Position numbers and translations under genes: made by a program. The notes under the pieces were generated by a model. The model did not search any database. It worked only from the letters and a program-made list of their open reading frames with translations, and had not been told where the DNA came from. A DNA stretch of 57,156 bases from Streptomyces sp. CHD11 (lineage in GTDB: Bacteria > Actinomycetota > Actinomycetes > Streptomycetales > Streptomycetaceae), in NCBI RefSeq assembly GCF_018638295.1, contig NZ_JABTTS010000036.1, forward strand, positions 1-57,156, read 5' to 3'. Shown in pieces: positions 1-7,129 of the stretch; the first letter of the stretch is position 1; each line of letters opens with the position of its first letter.

Positions 1-817
1 GCTGGGCTGGCGTTTGGGCTTGGGCACGAGCGCGGGCGCGGGCGATTGCGGTGGCCACGGCCGAGGCGGGGGCAGGGGCGGGGGCGAGGATCGGAACGGG
101 GGCGGGAGCGGGAGCGGGAGCGGGGGCAGGAACGGGGGCAGGAGCGGGAGCGGGAGCAGGGGCGAGGATCGGAACGGGGGCAGGAGCGGGAGCGGGGGCA
201 GGAGCGGGAGCGGGAGCGGGAGCAGGGGCGAGGATCGGAACGGGGGCGGGAGCGGGAGCGGGAGCGGGGGCAGGAGCGGGGGCGGGAGCGGGAGCGGGGG
301 CAGGGGCGAGGATCGGAACGGGGGCGGAGGCCGGAACTGGGGCGAGGGCGAAGCCCGTTGCGGCTCGGGGGCCGGGCTGGGGAGCCGGTTCCAAGGCCGG
401 GGCCGTGATGTCGATCAGGGCCGGGTCCGGTCTGTCACCCGCCGCATCCGAGTCCAGGTCCAGGGCCAAGTCCGGGCCCGGATCGTCACCCGCCGCTTCC
501 GGGCCCGGATCCAGGTCATCCGCCGACCCCGGGTCCGGTTCATCCGCCGTATCCGGGTCCGGCGAGAAGGGGCCGGTGGGGGTACGGACCTGGCTGGAGC
601 CGTCGGGGAAGACCTGGAGGACGAAATGGGTGGTGCCGGGGCCGTCGTTCACCGTGGCCTCGACCGGGGCGCCCCGCAGCTCCGCGTACTGCTGCAGTCT
701 GTCCAGTACGGCCTCGTGCACGGACCGGCCCGGGACGCCGGCCAGGGGTTCCCCGTCGATGTCGGCGACTCCTTCGTCGGAGAGACGCACTTCGAAGCGG
801 GCCGTGGTCACTGTCAC
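1..817 (-). CDS. Partial protein: conserved N-terminal domain plus Pro/Ala repeat linker
   Basis: The frame is open from a GTG at 817 to the window edge (272 codons seen). A good AGGAGG (832-827) lies 9 nt upstream of this GTG. It overlaps the stop of the upstream transglycosylase gene, so the two are probably translationally coupled. Residues about 5-75 form a compact domain containing GVADIDGEPL and FPDGSSQVR. It is clearly homologous to the N-terminus of the protein at 24208-25740 (SADIDGEPV, SPDGSSAL). An acidic stretch follows (about 80-125), then a long Pro/Ala-rich linker (about 145-250) holding four copies of PVPILAP, then an Ala/Arg/Gln stretch. The C-terminus lies outside the window. 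By analogy with the paralogue it may be a membrane- or wall-spanning protein, but that is inference and no function is known. Confidence 0.8.
   Translation of the reverse strand, partial: MTVTTARFEVRLSDEGVADIDGEPLAGVPGRSVHEAVLDRLQQYAELRGAPVEATVNDGPGTTHFVLQVFPDGSSQVRTPTGPFSPDPDTADEPDPGSADDLDPGPEAAGDDPGPDLALDLDSDAAGDRPDPALIDITAPALEPAPQPGPRAATGFALAPVPASAPVPILAPAPAPAPAPAPAPAPAPAPAPVPILAPAPAPAPAPAPAPAPAPVPILAPAPAPAPAPVPAPAPAPAPAPVPILAPAPAPASAVATAIARARARAQAQTPAQ
81..325 (-). repeat. Pro/Ala-coding imperfect tandem repeats
   Basis: GCGAGGATCGGAACGGGGGC recurs on the plus strand at about 84, 162, 228 and 306 (spacings 78, 66, 78 nt), separated by GGGAGC-type hexamers. Read on the minus strand it encodes PVPILAP blocks in a Pro-Ala ladder. 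This is likely an extended rod or wall-spanning linker. Its length may vary between strains because the DNA is slippage-prone. Confidence 0.8.
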
Positions 818-831
818 TGTCTCTGTCCTCC

Positions 832-1629
832 TCATGCGGTCGGAGCGGTGGGGCCGGAACCGGTGGGCTCCGGGCTCGGCGGTGTCGTCGTGGGTGTCGG
901 GGGCGGAACGCCGATGCCCTGGTACAGGGCGAACCGGGCGCGGATGCCCAGGACGTAACTGGTCGCCTCCTGGGTGGACGGCAGTCCTCTGGCCTCCCGG
1001 ACGGCGTCCATCCCGACGTGGTAGGCGGCCAGGCTCAGGTCCAGGACCGTGCCCGTCGCCTCGCCCGCGTCGATCATCTTCTGGGCCTCTCCGGCCAGAT
1101 CGCACATGTAGCGCCCCTGGGCCATGATCGAATCGGCCGCGTCCAGGGCGGAGACCTCGTCGTTGTCGTCGTCGTCCTCGCCGTAACGGTCGAAGACGTC
1201 GGGCGGCAACTGCGACAGACCCTTCTCGCCGTCCTCGCCGGCCTTGGAGGCGTCGAAGCCGGACTCCTGCTCGATCTGGGCGGCGATGACGACCGGGCCG
1301 ATGGCGTCGCACAGTTCGCCGGCATCCTCGATGGGGTCCGCCAGCCCTTGCGGGACGGTGGAGGGGTCCAGTTCCCCCGCGCCGTCACCCCGGGCGATAC
1401 CGATCACCCGTTCTCCCTCGGGTACGTAGCGGGATGTGTCGCCGCCCCCCTGAAACAGCATGATCAGGGCGATGAGTGGGGCGAGTAGCACGCCGAACCC
1501 ACCGAAAATGATCAGAATCACCACGGTGCCGACGACGACCAGGGGCGACAGGAGACAGCCACAGCCGACACCCGCGATCGCCGTGTCCCTGACAGCGGTC
1601 GAGGCGCCGCCTTCCGTGCCCGCGCTCAC
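832..1629 (-). CDS. VirB1-like membrane-anchored lytic transglycosylase
   Basis: 265 aa from GTG 1629, preceded by GGGAGAAGG. A hydrophobic region (about 18-60) anchors the protein. Residues 105-240 look like an SLT-type lytic transglycosylase domain: the catalytic Glu is probably E122 in QESGF, followed by GLSQLPPDVFDRYG where family members have GLMQ, and AYHVG where they have AYNAG. A Pro/Thr-rich tail ends the protein. Such enzymes cleave peptidoglycan glycan strands and open the wall for T4SS assembly. The gene is divergent from the T4SS-like operon and has its own copy of the GAACC/CGTTG promoter motif. The Asp-rich insert at 151-157 is unusual. Family assignment is firm; VirB1 role is inferred from context. 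Confidence 0.85.
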   Translation of the reverse strand: MSAGTEGGASTAVRDTAIAGVGCGCLLSPLVVVGTVVILIIFGGFGVLLAPLIALIMLFQGGGDTSRYVPEGERVIGIARGDGAGELDPSTVPQGLADPIEDAGELCDAIGPVVIAAQIEQESGFDASKAGEDGEKGLSQLPPDVFDRYGEDDDDNDEVSALDAADSIMAQGRYMCDLAGEAQKMIDAGEATGTVLDLSLAAYHVGMDAVREARGLPSTQEATSYVLGIRARFALYQGIGVPPPTPTTTPPSPEPTGSGPTAPTA

Positions 1630-1654
1630 GTGTACCCGCCTTCTCCCTCACTTT

Positions 1655-1681
1655 GAACCGAGCCGCCCGAACGGCCCGTTG
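1655..1681 (+). promoter_or_regulatory. ECF-type promoter motif for the T4SS-like operon
   Basis: GAACC (1655-1659), 17 nt, CGTTG (1677-1681), pointing at the gene starting at 1799. TTT precedes the -35, exactly as in the opposing copy at 1733-1708. The two copies face each other, so predicted transcripts would overlap by about 15 nt. Confidence 0.65.
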
Positions 1682-1707
1682 TGCTGCCCGACGAGCACGT
1701 CAGAACG

Positions 1708-1733
1708 CAACGGGCCCGCACGCCAATGGGTTC
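1708..1733 (-). promoter_or_regulatory. ECF-type promoter motif for the transglycosylase operon
   Basis: On the minus strand: GAACC (1733-1729), 16 nt, CGTTG (1712-1708), aimed at GTG 1629. With the plus-strand copy it forms a nested inverted repeat centred at about 1694: TTTGAACC/GGTTCAAA outside, GGCCCGTTG/CAACGGGCC inside. Confidence 0.65.
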
Positions 1734-1798
1734 AAACCGATGGAAAACAGATGATCCAGAGCAGCCGAAGTTCAAGCGGAGAAGGGGGCGGAGCACCC

Positions 1799-2536
1799 AT
1801 GGGCACTCCTGCCGCGTCGTCGCCGAACCCGCAGGCATGGGTGCGAGGGCCGCAGCCCGTGCAGCCGCGACCGTCGGCCCCGCCTCGCAGCGATACTTCC
1901 GGTCCCGGCCCCGTCGCGGCCCCGGCGGCAGGCGGGCCGGAGACAGCCGCTTCGCCGGTGCGGGGTGCGACCGCGAGGCCTGCCCGGACGGCCGGAGCGA
2001 CGACGCCACCCGACCGCGGACCCGCGCGACGGCGGAACCCGCCACCCGCCGACGGAGCACCGTGGGCGGACCCGAAGCGTCGTACCCCGTCACGGACTCG
2101 GTCGCGGAACGCGGTGGGGTGGGTGAAGGCACACGGGGGCGCCGGCGCGACCTCGCTGGCCGAGTCACTCGGCGGGGTGGACATAGGCGCCCGCTGGCCG
2201 GAGCCCTCGCGGGGGGAACCCCGCCGGGTCATGCTGGTGGGCCGGACCAGTGCCCACGGGCTGCGATCGGTGTCCCGTGCCCTGGGCGCCATGAACGACG
2301 GGAAGGCCCCTCAGGGGCTCGACCTGCTGGGCGTGGTCCTCGTCGCCGACGCTCCCGGCCGGCTGCCGCTCAGCCTGCTGCGCCGTATCCGGGTGATCCG
2401 CTCCGTCACCCGTGTGCACCGGGTTCCGTGGATCCCGGCGTGGCGGGTGGGCGGAGACCCGAAGTATCTGCCCCGGCAGCTCACCGCGCTCACCGAGATC
2501 GTCGGCAGCGGCGGCGGCGAGGGGAGGGATTCATGA
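1799..2536 (+). CDS. Degenerate P-loop protein at the head of the T4SS-like operon
   Basis: 245 aa from ATG 1799, with a GGAGAAGGGGGCGGAG purine run just upstream; an in-frame ATG at 1751 lacks a good ribosome site. Residues 1-100 are Pro/Ala/Arg-rich and look disordered. Residues about 103-120 (VKAHGGAGATSLAESLGG) resemble the deviant Walker A of ParA/MinD proteins, but Ala replaces the GK lysine. A Rossmann-like stretch follows (VMLVGRTSAHGL, LDLLGVVLVADAPGR). It may belong to a DUF family common in these loci (possibly DUF6668, from memory). It ends in an ATGA overlap with the next gene. If it is a dead ATPase, a scaffold or regulatory role is plausible. Confidence 0.7.
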   Translation: MGTPAASSPNPQAWVRGPQPVQPRPSAPPRSDTSGPGPVAAPAAGGPETAASPVRGATARPARTAGATTPPDRGPARRRNPPPADGAPWADPKRRTPSRTRSRNAVGWVKAHGGAGATSLAESLGGVDIGARWPEPSRGEPRRVMLVGRTSAHGLRSVSRALGAMNDGKAPQGLDLLGVVLVADAPGRLPLSLLRRIRVIRSVTRVHRVPWIPAWRVGGDPKYLPRQLTALTEIVGSGGGEGRDS

Positions 2537-2823
2537 CGACGCGCCTCGCGGGCCTCGTACAGGCCGACGACGTGACGTTGCCCCCTTACACCCCGACCTC
2601 CGACGCCCCGTACATCCTCGACGTCCTCGCCTGGTGCGTCTCGGCGGCGGGAGTCGCCGGGCTGCTCATCGTGGGCATGCAGATGGCACTCCAGCTGCGC
2701 CGCGGCGAGATGGGTGAGGGTGCCACGTACTTCCGGGGTGCCTTCTTCGCCGTCCTCGGCTGTGTGCTCGCATCGAGCGCCGGTCCTCTCGTCTCGTACC
2801 TCGGCGACCTGTCGCTCCAGTGA
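2533..2823 (+). CDS. Small two-helix membrane protein, VirB2/TrbC-like (copy 1)
   Basis: 96 aa. ATG 2533 overlaps the preceding stop (ATGA). Two hydrophobic segments (about 28-52 and 68-90) flank a short basic/acidic loop containing LRRGEMGEG. Size, topology and position fit a VirB2/TrbC-type pilin-like subunit of a Gram-positive T4SS. No cleavable signal peptide is evident. It is a tandem paralogue of the next gene: both contain AAGVAG, then I-x-G, M-A-x-x-L, R-G-E, and G-C-V-L around the second helix. Confidence 0.75.
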   Translation: MTTRLAGLVQADDVTLPPYTPTSDAPYILDVLAWCVSAAGVAGLLIVGMQMALQLRRGEMGEGATYFRGAFFAVLGCVLASSAGPLVSYLGDLSLQ

Positions 2824-2936
2824 ACAAGCTCGGTCCCCGGGCGCTCGTGTCCCGGACGGCCCGCCCGGTCTCCAGTCCCCCATGCCGTTGGTGACCACCA
2901 CTGATCACACGGCACCACCCTCCCTCGGAGTTGCTC

Positions 2937-3278
2937 ATGTCCCTGCTCGAAGTACTCGACCATGCCACCGCTCTGCTCGCCGCCGACCCGGCCGCGCCCG
3001 GCGGCGAGGATGGTGGTGGCGATGGTGATAACACAGTGCCCAACCCGGATCGCAACGCTCCGGCGCAGTTGACCGCGAAAGTCAACACGGTTCTGGGCAT
3101 AGCCGCCTGGGCCGGTACCGCCGCCGGAGTCGCCGGAGTGATCATCACCGGCACGATGATGGCCGTCTCCCTCAAGCGCGGCGAGAGTTCGGAGCACATG
3201 AGCCGCCTCGGCATGGTGCTGGGCGGCTGCGTCCTGGTGGCCACCGCCGGGCACGTCGTCCAGTTCGTCTTCGCGTGA
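2937..3278 (+). CDS. Small two-helix membrane protein, VirB2/TrbC-like (copy 2)
   Basis: 113 aa from ATG 2937, with CGGAG 6 nt upstream; a TTG at 2931 is the other option. The first 40 residues are polar and Gly/Asp-rich. Two hydrophobic helices (about 50-75 and 92-113) flank a loop containing LKRGESSEHM, matching the LRRGEMGEG loop of copy 1. The two genes arose by duplication. They may form a heteromeric pilin-like or channel-lining component. Confidence 0.75.
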   Translation: MSLLEVLDHATALLAADPAAPGGEDGGGDGDNTVPNPDRNAPAQLTAKVNTVLGIAAWAGTAAGVAGVIITGTMMAVSLKRGESSEHMSRLGMVLGGCVLVATAGHVVQFVFA

Positions 3279-3288
3279 GCCGGCGGCG

Positions 3289-4071
3289 ATGGGAATGTTC
3301 TTCAGCCAAGCACGCGGAGAACGGCGCCCAGAAGCGCCGGGGCCCTACTGGCAGCAGCGCGGCTGGCAGATGTCGGCAGTGTTCCTCGGGGTGGTGGTGG
3401 TCCTGAGCGGCATCGTGGCGCTGACGTCGGACGGGGACGCCGCCGGCGGCCGAGGCGACCCGGGCGGCACGAGAACGGTCGCGGGTCCGTCGGAGAGCCC
3501 CCTGCCGGGGGCCGGCCGGCCGGAGGGGTGCCGTACGGACGACAGCGCCGGGGACACGCTGCCCAAGGCCGTGCCCGACGACGTCGAGTGGCGTGCGCTC
3601 AACGTCGTGCGGTTGCCCGTGTCGGCGTCTGCCGGGCCCACCCGGACGGACGGCCCGCTGTGGTGGTGCTTCGCGCACACGCCCGCAGGCGCGGCGCTGG
3701 CCGCCCACATCATTCCGGCGCAGATGACCGGGCCCGACTGGCGGACCGTCATCGAGCGGCAGCTCGTGGCCGGCCGCGGGCGCGACATGTTCAAGTTCCA
3801 GCGCTCCCTCATCGGGGACTCCGCCGCCGACGCGTACGAAAGCTCGGAGTACGGCTCGTACAGCGGGTTCTCCGTGCTGTCGTACTCGGAGGAGAAGGCG
3901 TCCGTCGAGCTGGTCATGAAGAACGGTCAGTCGTACGGGAGGTCCACCATCACCCTGCTCTGGCACGGCGGCGACTGGAAAATCGTGCCACGCGGCAACG
4001 GTTCTCTGTATACGCCGGTGGAACAGGTACAGAGCCTCGAGGGCCGACTTCTCTGGGGGAGGCCGGAATGA
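3289..4071 (+). CDS. VirB8/TcpC-like bitopic membrane protein
   Basis: 260 aa. A short cytoplasmic N-terminus with Trp and Arg residues is followed by one membrane helix (about 28-46, SAVFLGVVVVLSGIVAL), a Gly/Ser/Pro linker, and an extracellular domain (about 75-255) ending in a mixed alpha/beta region (YSEEKASVELVMKNG, WHGGDWKIVPRGNG). That layout fits the VirB8/TcpC (NTF2-like) subunits of Gram-positive conjugation systems; I infer this from layout and position, not from a motif. It overlaps the next gene by ATGA. Confidence 0.65.
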   Translation: MGMFFSQARGERRPEAPGPYWQQRGWQMSAVFLGVVVVLSGIVALTSDGDAAGGRGDPGGTRTVAGPSESPLPGAGRPEGCRTDDSAGDTLPKAVPDDVEWRALNVVRLPVSASAGPTRTDGPLWWCFAHTPAGAALAAHIIPAQMTGPDWRTVIERQLVAGRGRDMFKFQRSLIGDSAADAYESSEYGSYSGFSVLSYSEEKASVELVMKNGQSYGRSTITLLWHGGDWKIVPRGNGSLYTPVEQVQSLEGRLLWGRPE

Positions 4072-5366
4072 CGTGCGACACCGGCAATCCCCTCGGCAAC
4101 TTCTTCAAGGACTTCTTCGCGTTCCTGGGCAATCCCGTCGGGACGATCCTCGACATCATCGCGAGAACCATCCTGGCCGCCGCGATCGATGTGTTCGGCG
4201 GGCTGGCCACGTCCATCCCCACCCTGCCGGGCAATGCCCAGGCCTCCCACGAGGTGAACTCCCAGACACAGTGGCTCGTCGTCTATCTCGCGGTCGGCTC
4301 GATTCTCTTCGCCTCCGCCCGCATGGCTCTGGAGCGGCGCGGCGACGCCGGTCAGACCGCGCTGAAGGGAATCCTGCGGGTCGTTCTCGTCTCAACTGCG
4401 GCCACCAGCATCGTCACGGCGGCCGCGGCGGCGTCGGACCACTACGCCGACCACTTGTTCAACGCCGCCCTGATAAAGACCCTCGAGGGGACGGGCGTGT
4501 GCAGCCCGAACCGCCTCGAGGGCTTCCTGCTGCTGATTCTCGCCTTCCTGCTGCTGATCTCCGCGATCATCCACACGATCCTGCTCTATGTGCGTCTCGG
4601 GGTCATGATCCTGCTGCTCGGCACCCTGCCGCTGGCCGCGGCGGCCTCGATGACGGACTGGGGTTCCGGCTGGTGGCGCAAGCACATCGGCTGGATGATC
4701 GCCTGGCTGTTGTACAAACCCGCGGCCGGACTGGTGATGTACGCCGGCATGACCATGACGTCAGTGGGCTCCGACCCGGTCAACGCCTATGGCGACGGGG
4801 CCCTGACCGATCTGGACACCGCCACGCATACACGGATCGCCGGTATCGCCGTGATGCTGCTGTCCGCCGTCGCCCTGCCCGCGCTGCTGAAGCTCGTCGT
4901 GCCCGCCACCGCCGCCCTCGGCGGGGCCTCCGCCATGTCGGGTGCGATGTCCTCGGCCGGCGGCGCCATGGCATCCGGCGCACGTTCGCTCGGCTCCCGG
5001 GCCTCGGGAAGCGCGGGCGGCGGAAGCGGCGGCACCGCGGGCCAGAGTGGTCCGCGCGGGGCGTCGGGCGCGTTGGGCGGGGGCGGCTCCTCCGGCTCGT
5101 CCGGCTCCTCCGGCTCCTCCGGTTCGGGCGGAAGGGCCGGGCCGACCGGTGCGGGTGTCGCGAGCGGGCCCGGTGCCTCGGGAGCGGGCGCGGGCGGTGG
5201 CGGCGCGGCCGGCGGTGCGGCGAGTGGTGCCGGGCGGGCGGCAGCGACCGCGGGCGGACCGGCCGGTGCCGCCGTGGCGGCGGCCGTGACCGCGGCGCAG
5301 ATCGCCGGCCGGACCGCGTCAGGCTCCCTGGACGGCGCCGACGGGGACCGGGGGCACAACCGGTGA
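4068..5366 (+). CDS. TrbL/VirB6-like polytopic T4SS channel protein
   Basis: 432 aa from ATG 4068, which overlaps the previous stop. Residues about 70-285 contain five or six membrane helices, including a very hydrophobic pair around LLLILAFLLLISAIIHTILL and VRLGVMILLLGTLPLAA. The TrbL-like sequence W-x-x-x-x-I-G-W-M-I-A-W-L-L-Y-K-P follows, and family members carry this W/K/P pattern after the same helix. Residues 290-432 are a Gly/Ser/Ala-rich tail, probably disordered and cytoplasmic. It would form the inner-membrane channel through which substrates pass. Strong assignment by topology and operon position. Confidence 0.85.
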   Translation: MTCDTGNPLGNFFKDFFAFLGNPVGTILDIIARTILAAAIDVFGGLATSIPTLPGNAQASHEVNSQTQWLVVYLAVGSILFASARMALERRGDAGQTALKGILRVVLVSTAATSIVTAAAAASDHYADHLFNAALIKTLEGTGVCSPNRLEGFLLLILAFLLLISAIIHTILLYVRLGVMILLLGTLPLAAAASMTDWGSGWWRKHIGWMIAWLLYKPAAGLVMYAGMTMTSVGSDPVNAYGDGALTDLDTATHTRIAGIAVMLLSAVALPALLKLVVPATAALGGASAMSGAMSSAGGAMASGARSLGSRASGSAGGGSGGTAGQSGPRGASGALGGGGSSGSSGSSGSSGSGGRAGPTGAGVASGPGASGAGAGGGGAAGGAASGAGRAAATAGGPAGAAVAAAVTAAQIAGRTASGSLDGADGDRGHNR

Positions 5367-5498
5367 CCATCTGACGGCGGGCGCCGCCCGCGACAGCCCG
5401 CGGCCCGCAGCCACCCGCCGTCCCCGGACCCCCGACCGCGACCGCCGTACCGCGGCGCCCCGCCACCGGTCTCCGGTCCGGGCCCCGAACCGGCCGTC

Positions 5499-5530
5499 GG
5501 ACTCCCCCCTCCCGTCGTCACCGGGAGTCC
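5499..5530 (+). promoter_or_regulatory. Hairpin in the gap before the SCO6880-type gene
   Basis: GGACTCCC (5499-5506) and GGGAGTCC (5523-5530) form an 8-bp stem within the 269-nt C-rich gap 5367-5635. This is the longest gap in an otherwise overlapping operon. It could moderate read-through into the ATPase genes. I see no ORF of its own there. Confidence 0.3.
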
Positions 5531-5635
5531 GGCGGCCCTGTCCCGTCCCCGCCGCTCGTCCTTCCCGCCCCTTGTCCCCGTCCACCCCGTCCGCCCCGTA
5601 CCCCCACACACTCCACGAAGGGAAACCGGACCTCC

Positions 5636-7129
5636 ATGTCCACGGAAGCCGTCACCCATCCGACCTACGGGAACTGGCGCCGCCCGAGACGGCCGGGGCT
5701 CGGTCCGCTCGGGCTCGTCGGCACCTTCGGTGTCTTCGGCGGCCTGGTCGTCACCCTGCTCGCGTCGCTCATCTCGCTGTACGCGGCGCTGGTCGTGCTC
5801 GTCCCGGTCGCCCTGTTCGTGGCGCCGCTCGCCGTCCGTACCCAGGACGGGCGCAACGTCTACCAGTTGCTCGCCCTGCGCATCGGCTGGCGGCGGCGCA
5901 AGGCCAAGGGCGCGCACATCTACGTCTCCGGCCCGCTGTCCGCACGGCCCGGTGGACGGTTCCGTCCCCCCGGCCTGCTCAACAAGGTCACCGCGTCGGA
6001 GGGCCGGGACGCCTACGACCGGCCCTTCGGAGTGCTGCACCACCCGGCCCGGAACCTGTACACGATCGTGCTCGGCTGCGATCCCGACGGCGGTTCCCTG
6101 GTCGACCCGGACCAGGTCGACGTCTGGGTGGCGCTGTGGGGGGAGTGGCTGGCCCGGCTGTCCCACGAACCGGGTCTGCGGGGTGTGTCCGTGATCGTGG
6201 AGACCGCGCCCGACCCGGGCACCCGGCTCGCCCACGAGGTACTGCCCCGCATCCACGAGGACGCGCCCGCCGCCGCTCGCGCCGTGATGGAGGAGGTCGT
6301 CGAGCGCTATCCGTCCGCCTCGTCGGAGATGCACACCTACGTCAGCCTCACCTACGGCGTCCCCGCCGGACAGAAGCGCAAGAAGGAGGACGTGATAGCC
6401 GACCTCTCCATGCGCGTCCCGGGACTGCTCAGCGGGCTCGTCTCGGCCGGGGGCGGAGCGGCGTACCCGCTGTCGGCCGAGCGGATCGCCGAGGTGGTGC
6501 GCGTCGCCTACGACCCCGCCGTCTCCGCCGACGTCCTCGACGCCCGTGCCCGGCACGGCGGTACGGGCCTGGAGTGGGACGACGCCGGACCGGCCGCCGC
6601 CGTCGAGACCGTGGGCAGTTACCAGCACGACTCGGGGGTGTCCCGGACCTGGCTGATGACGCTGGCGCCCCGCGGCACCGTACGGTCCTCGGTGCTGCGG
6701 GGGATGCTGGAGGCCGCGCCCGGTACCCGCCGCAAGCGTGTCGCGCTGGTGTACCGGCCCGTCGATCCGGCCACCTCGGCCCGGATCGTGGAGGCGGACC
6801 GGCGCGCGGCCCAGTTCATGGCCACCTCCGGCAAGGGCATGGTGCAGGCGCGCGCGGCGTCCGAGATGCGGGCGGCGGAGCAGACCGCGGCGGAGGAGGC
6901 GTCGGGCGCCGGCCTGGTGGAGTTCTCCCTGATGCTGACGGTCACCGTGGACACCATGGAGGAACTGGCCGACGCGAGTGTGACCGTACGCAATCTGACC
7001 GCCGCCTCACGGGTGCTGATGCGGCCCGCCGACCGGATGCAGGCCGCGGCGTTCAGCTGCTGCCTGCCGGCCGGGATCCTCCCCTGGGAGCAGACCCTGA
7101 TCCCGCACGAACTGCAGGAGGCGCTGTGA
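5636..7129 (+). CDS. SCO6880-family T4SS protein (VirB4-associated)
   Basis: 497 aa; GAAGGGAAACC precedes ATG 5636. Two close hydrophobic helices (about 28-65) form a PrgI/VirB3-like membrane part. A long soluble region follows and resembles the N-terminal, non-ATPase half of VirB4 proteins. It has no Walker motif. In actinobacterial T4SS loci this protein (named after S. coelicolor SCO6880) always sits just before the VirB4-type ATPase, so it probably supplies the missing half of a split VirB3-VirB4. It ends in a GTGA overlap with that ATPase, implying coupled translation. Confidence 0.85.
   Translation: MSTEAVTHPTYGNWRRPRRPGLGPLGLVGTFGVFGGLVVTLLASLISLYAALVVLVPVALFVAPLAVRTQDGRNVYQLLALRIGWRRRKAKGAHIYVSGPLSARPGGRFRPPGLLNKVTASEGRDAYDRPFGVLHHPARNLYTIVLGCDPDGGSLVDPDQVDVWVALWGEWLARLSHEPGLRGVSVIVETAPDPGTRLAHEVLPRIHEDAPAAARAVMEEVVERYPSASSEMHTYVSLTYGVPAGQKRKKEDVIADLSMRVPGLLSGLVSAGGGAAYPLSAERIAEVVRVAYDPAVSADVLDARARHGGTGLEWDDAGPAAAVETVGSYQHDSGVSRTWLMTLAPRGTVRSSVLRGMLEAAPGTRRKRVALVYRPVDPATSARIVEADRRAAQFMATSGKGMVQARAASEMRAAEQTAAEEASGAGLVEFSLMLTVTVDTMEELADASVTVRNLTAASRVLMRPADRMQAAAFSCCLPAGILPWEQTLIPHELQEAL

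Noticed and set aside
81..325. Possible CRISPR-like regular repeats
   Set aside because: Spacers are themselves repetitive hexamers, there are no cas genes, and the repeats are an in-frame Pro/Ala coding ladder.
14..1127. Long plus-strand Gly/Arg/Ser-repeat and Gly/Ala-repeat ORFs
   Set aside because: They are antisense frames of the Pro/Ala-linker gene (1-817) and the transglycosylase gene. Only the minus-strand frame gives a conserved domain and a good ribosome site.
4787..6628. 613-codon minus-strand ORF
   Set aside because: Low-complexity shadow opposite the TrbL-like and SCO6880-type genes, whose products have clear family features.
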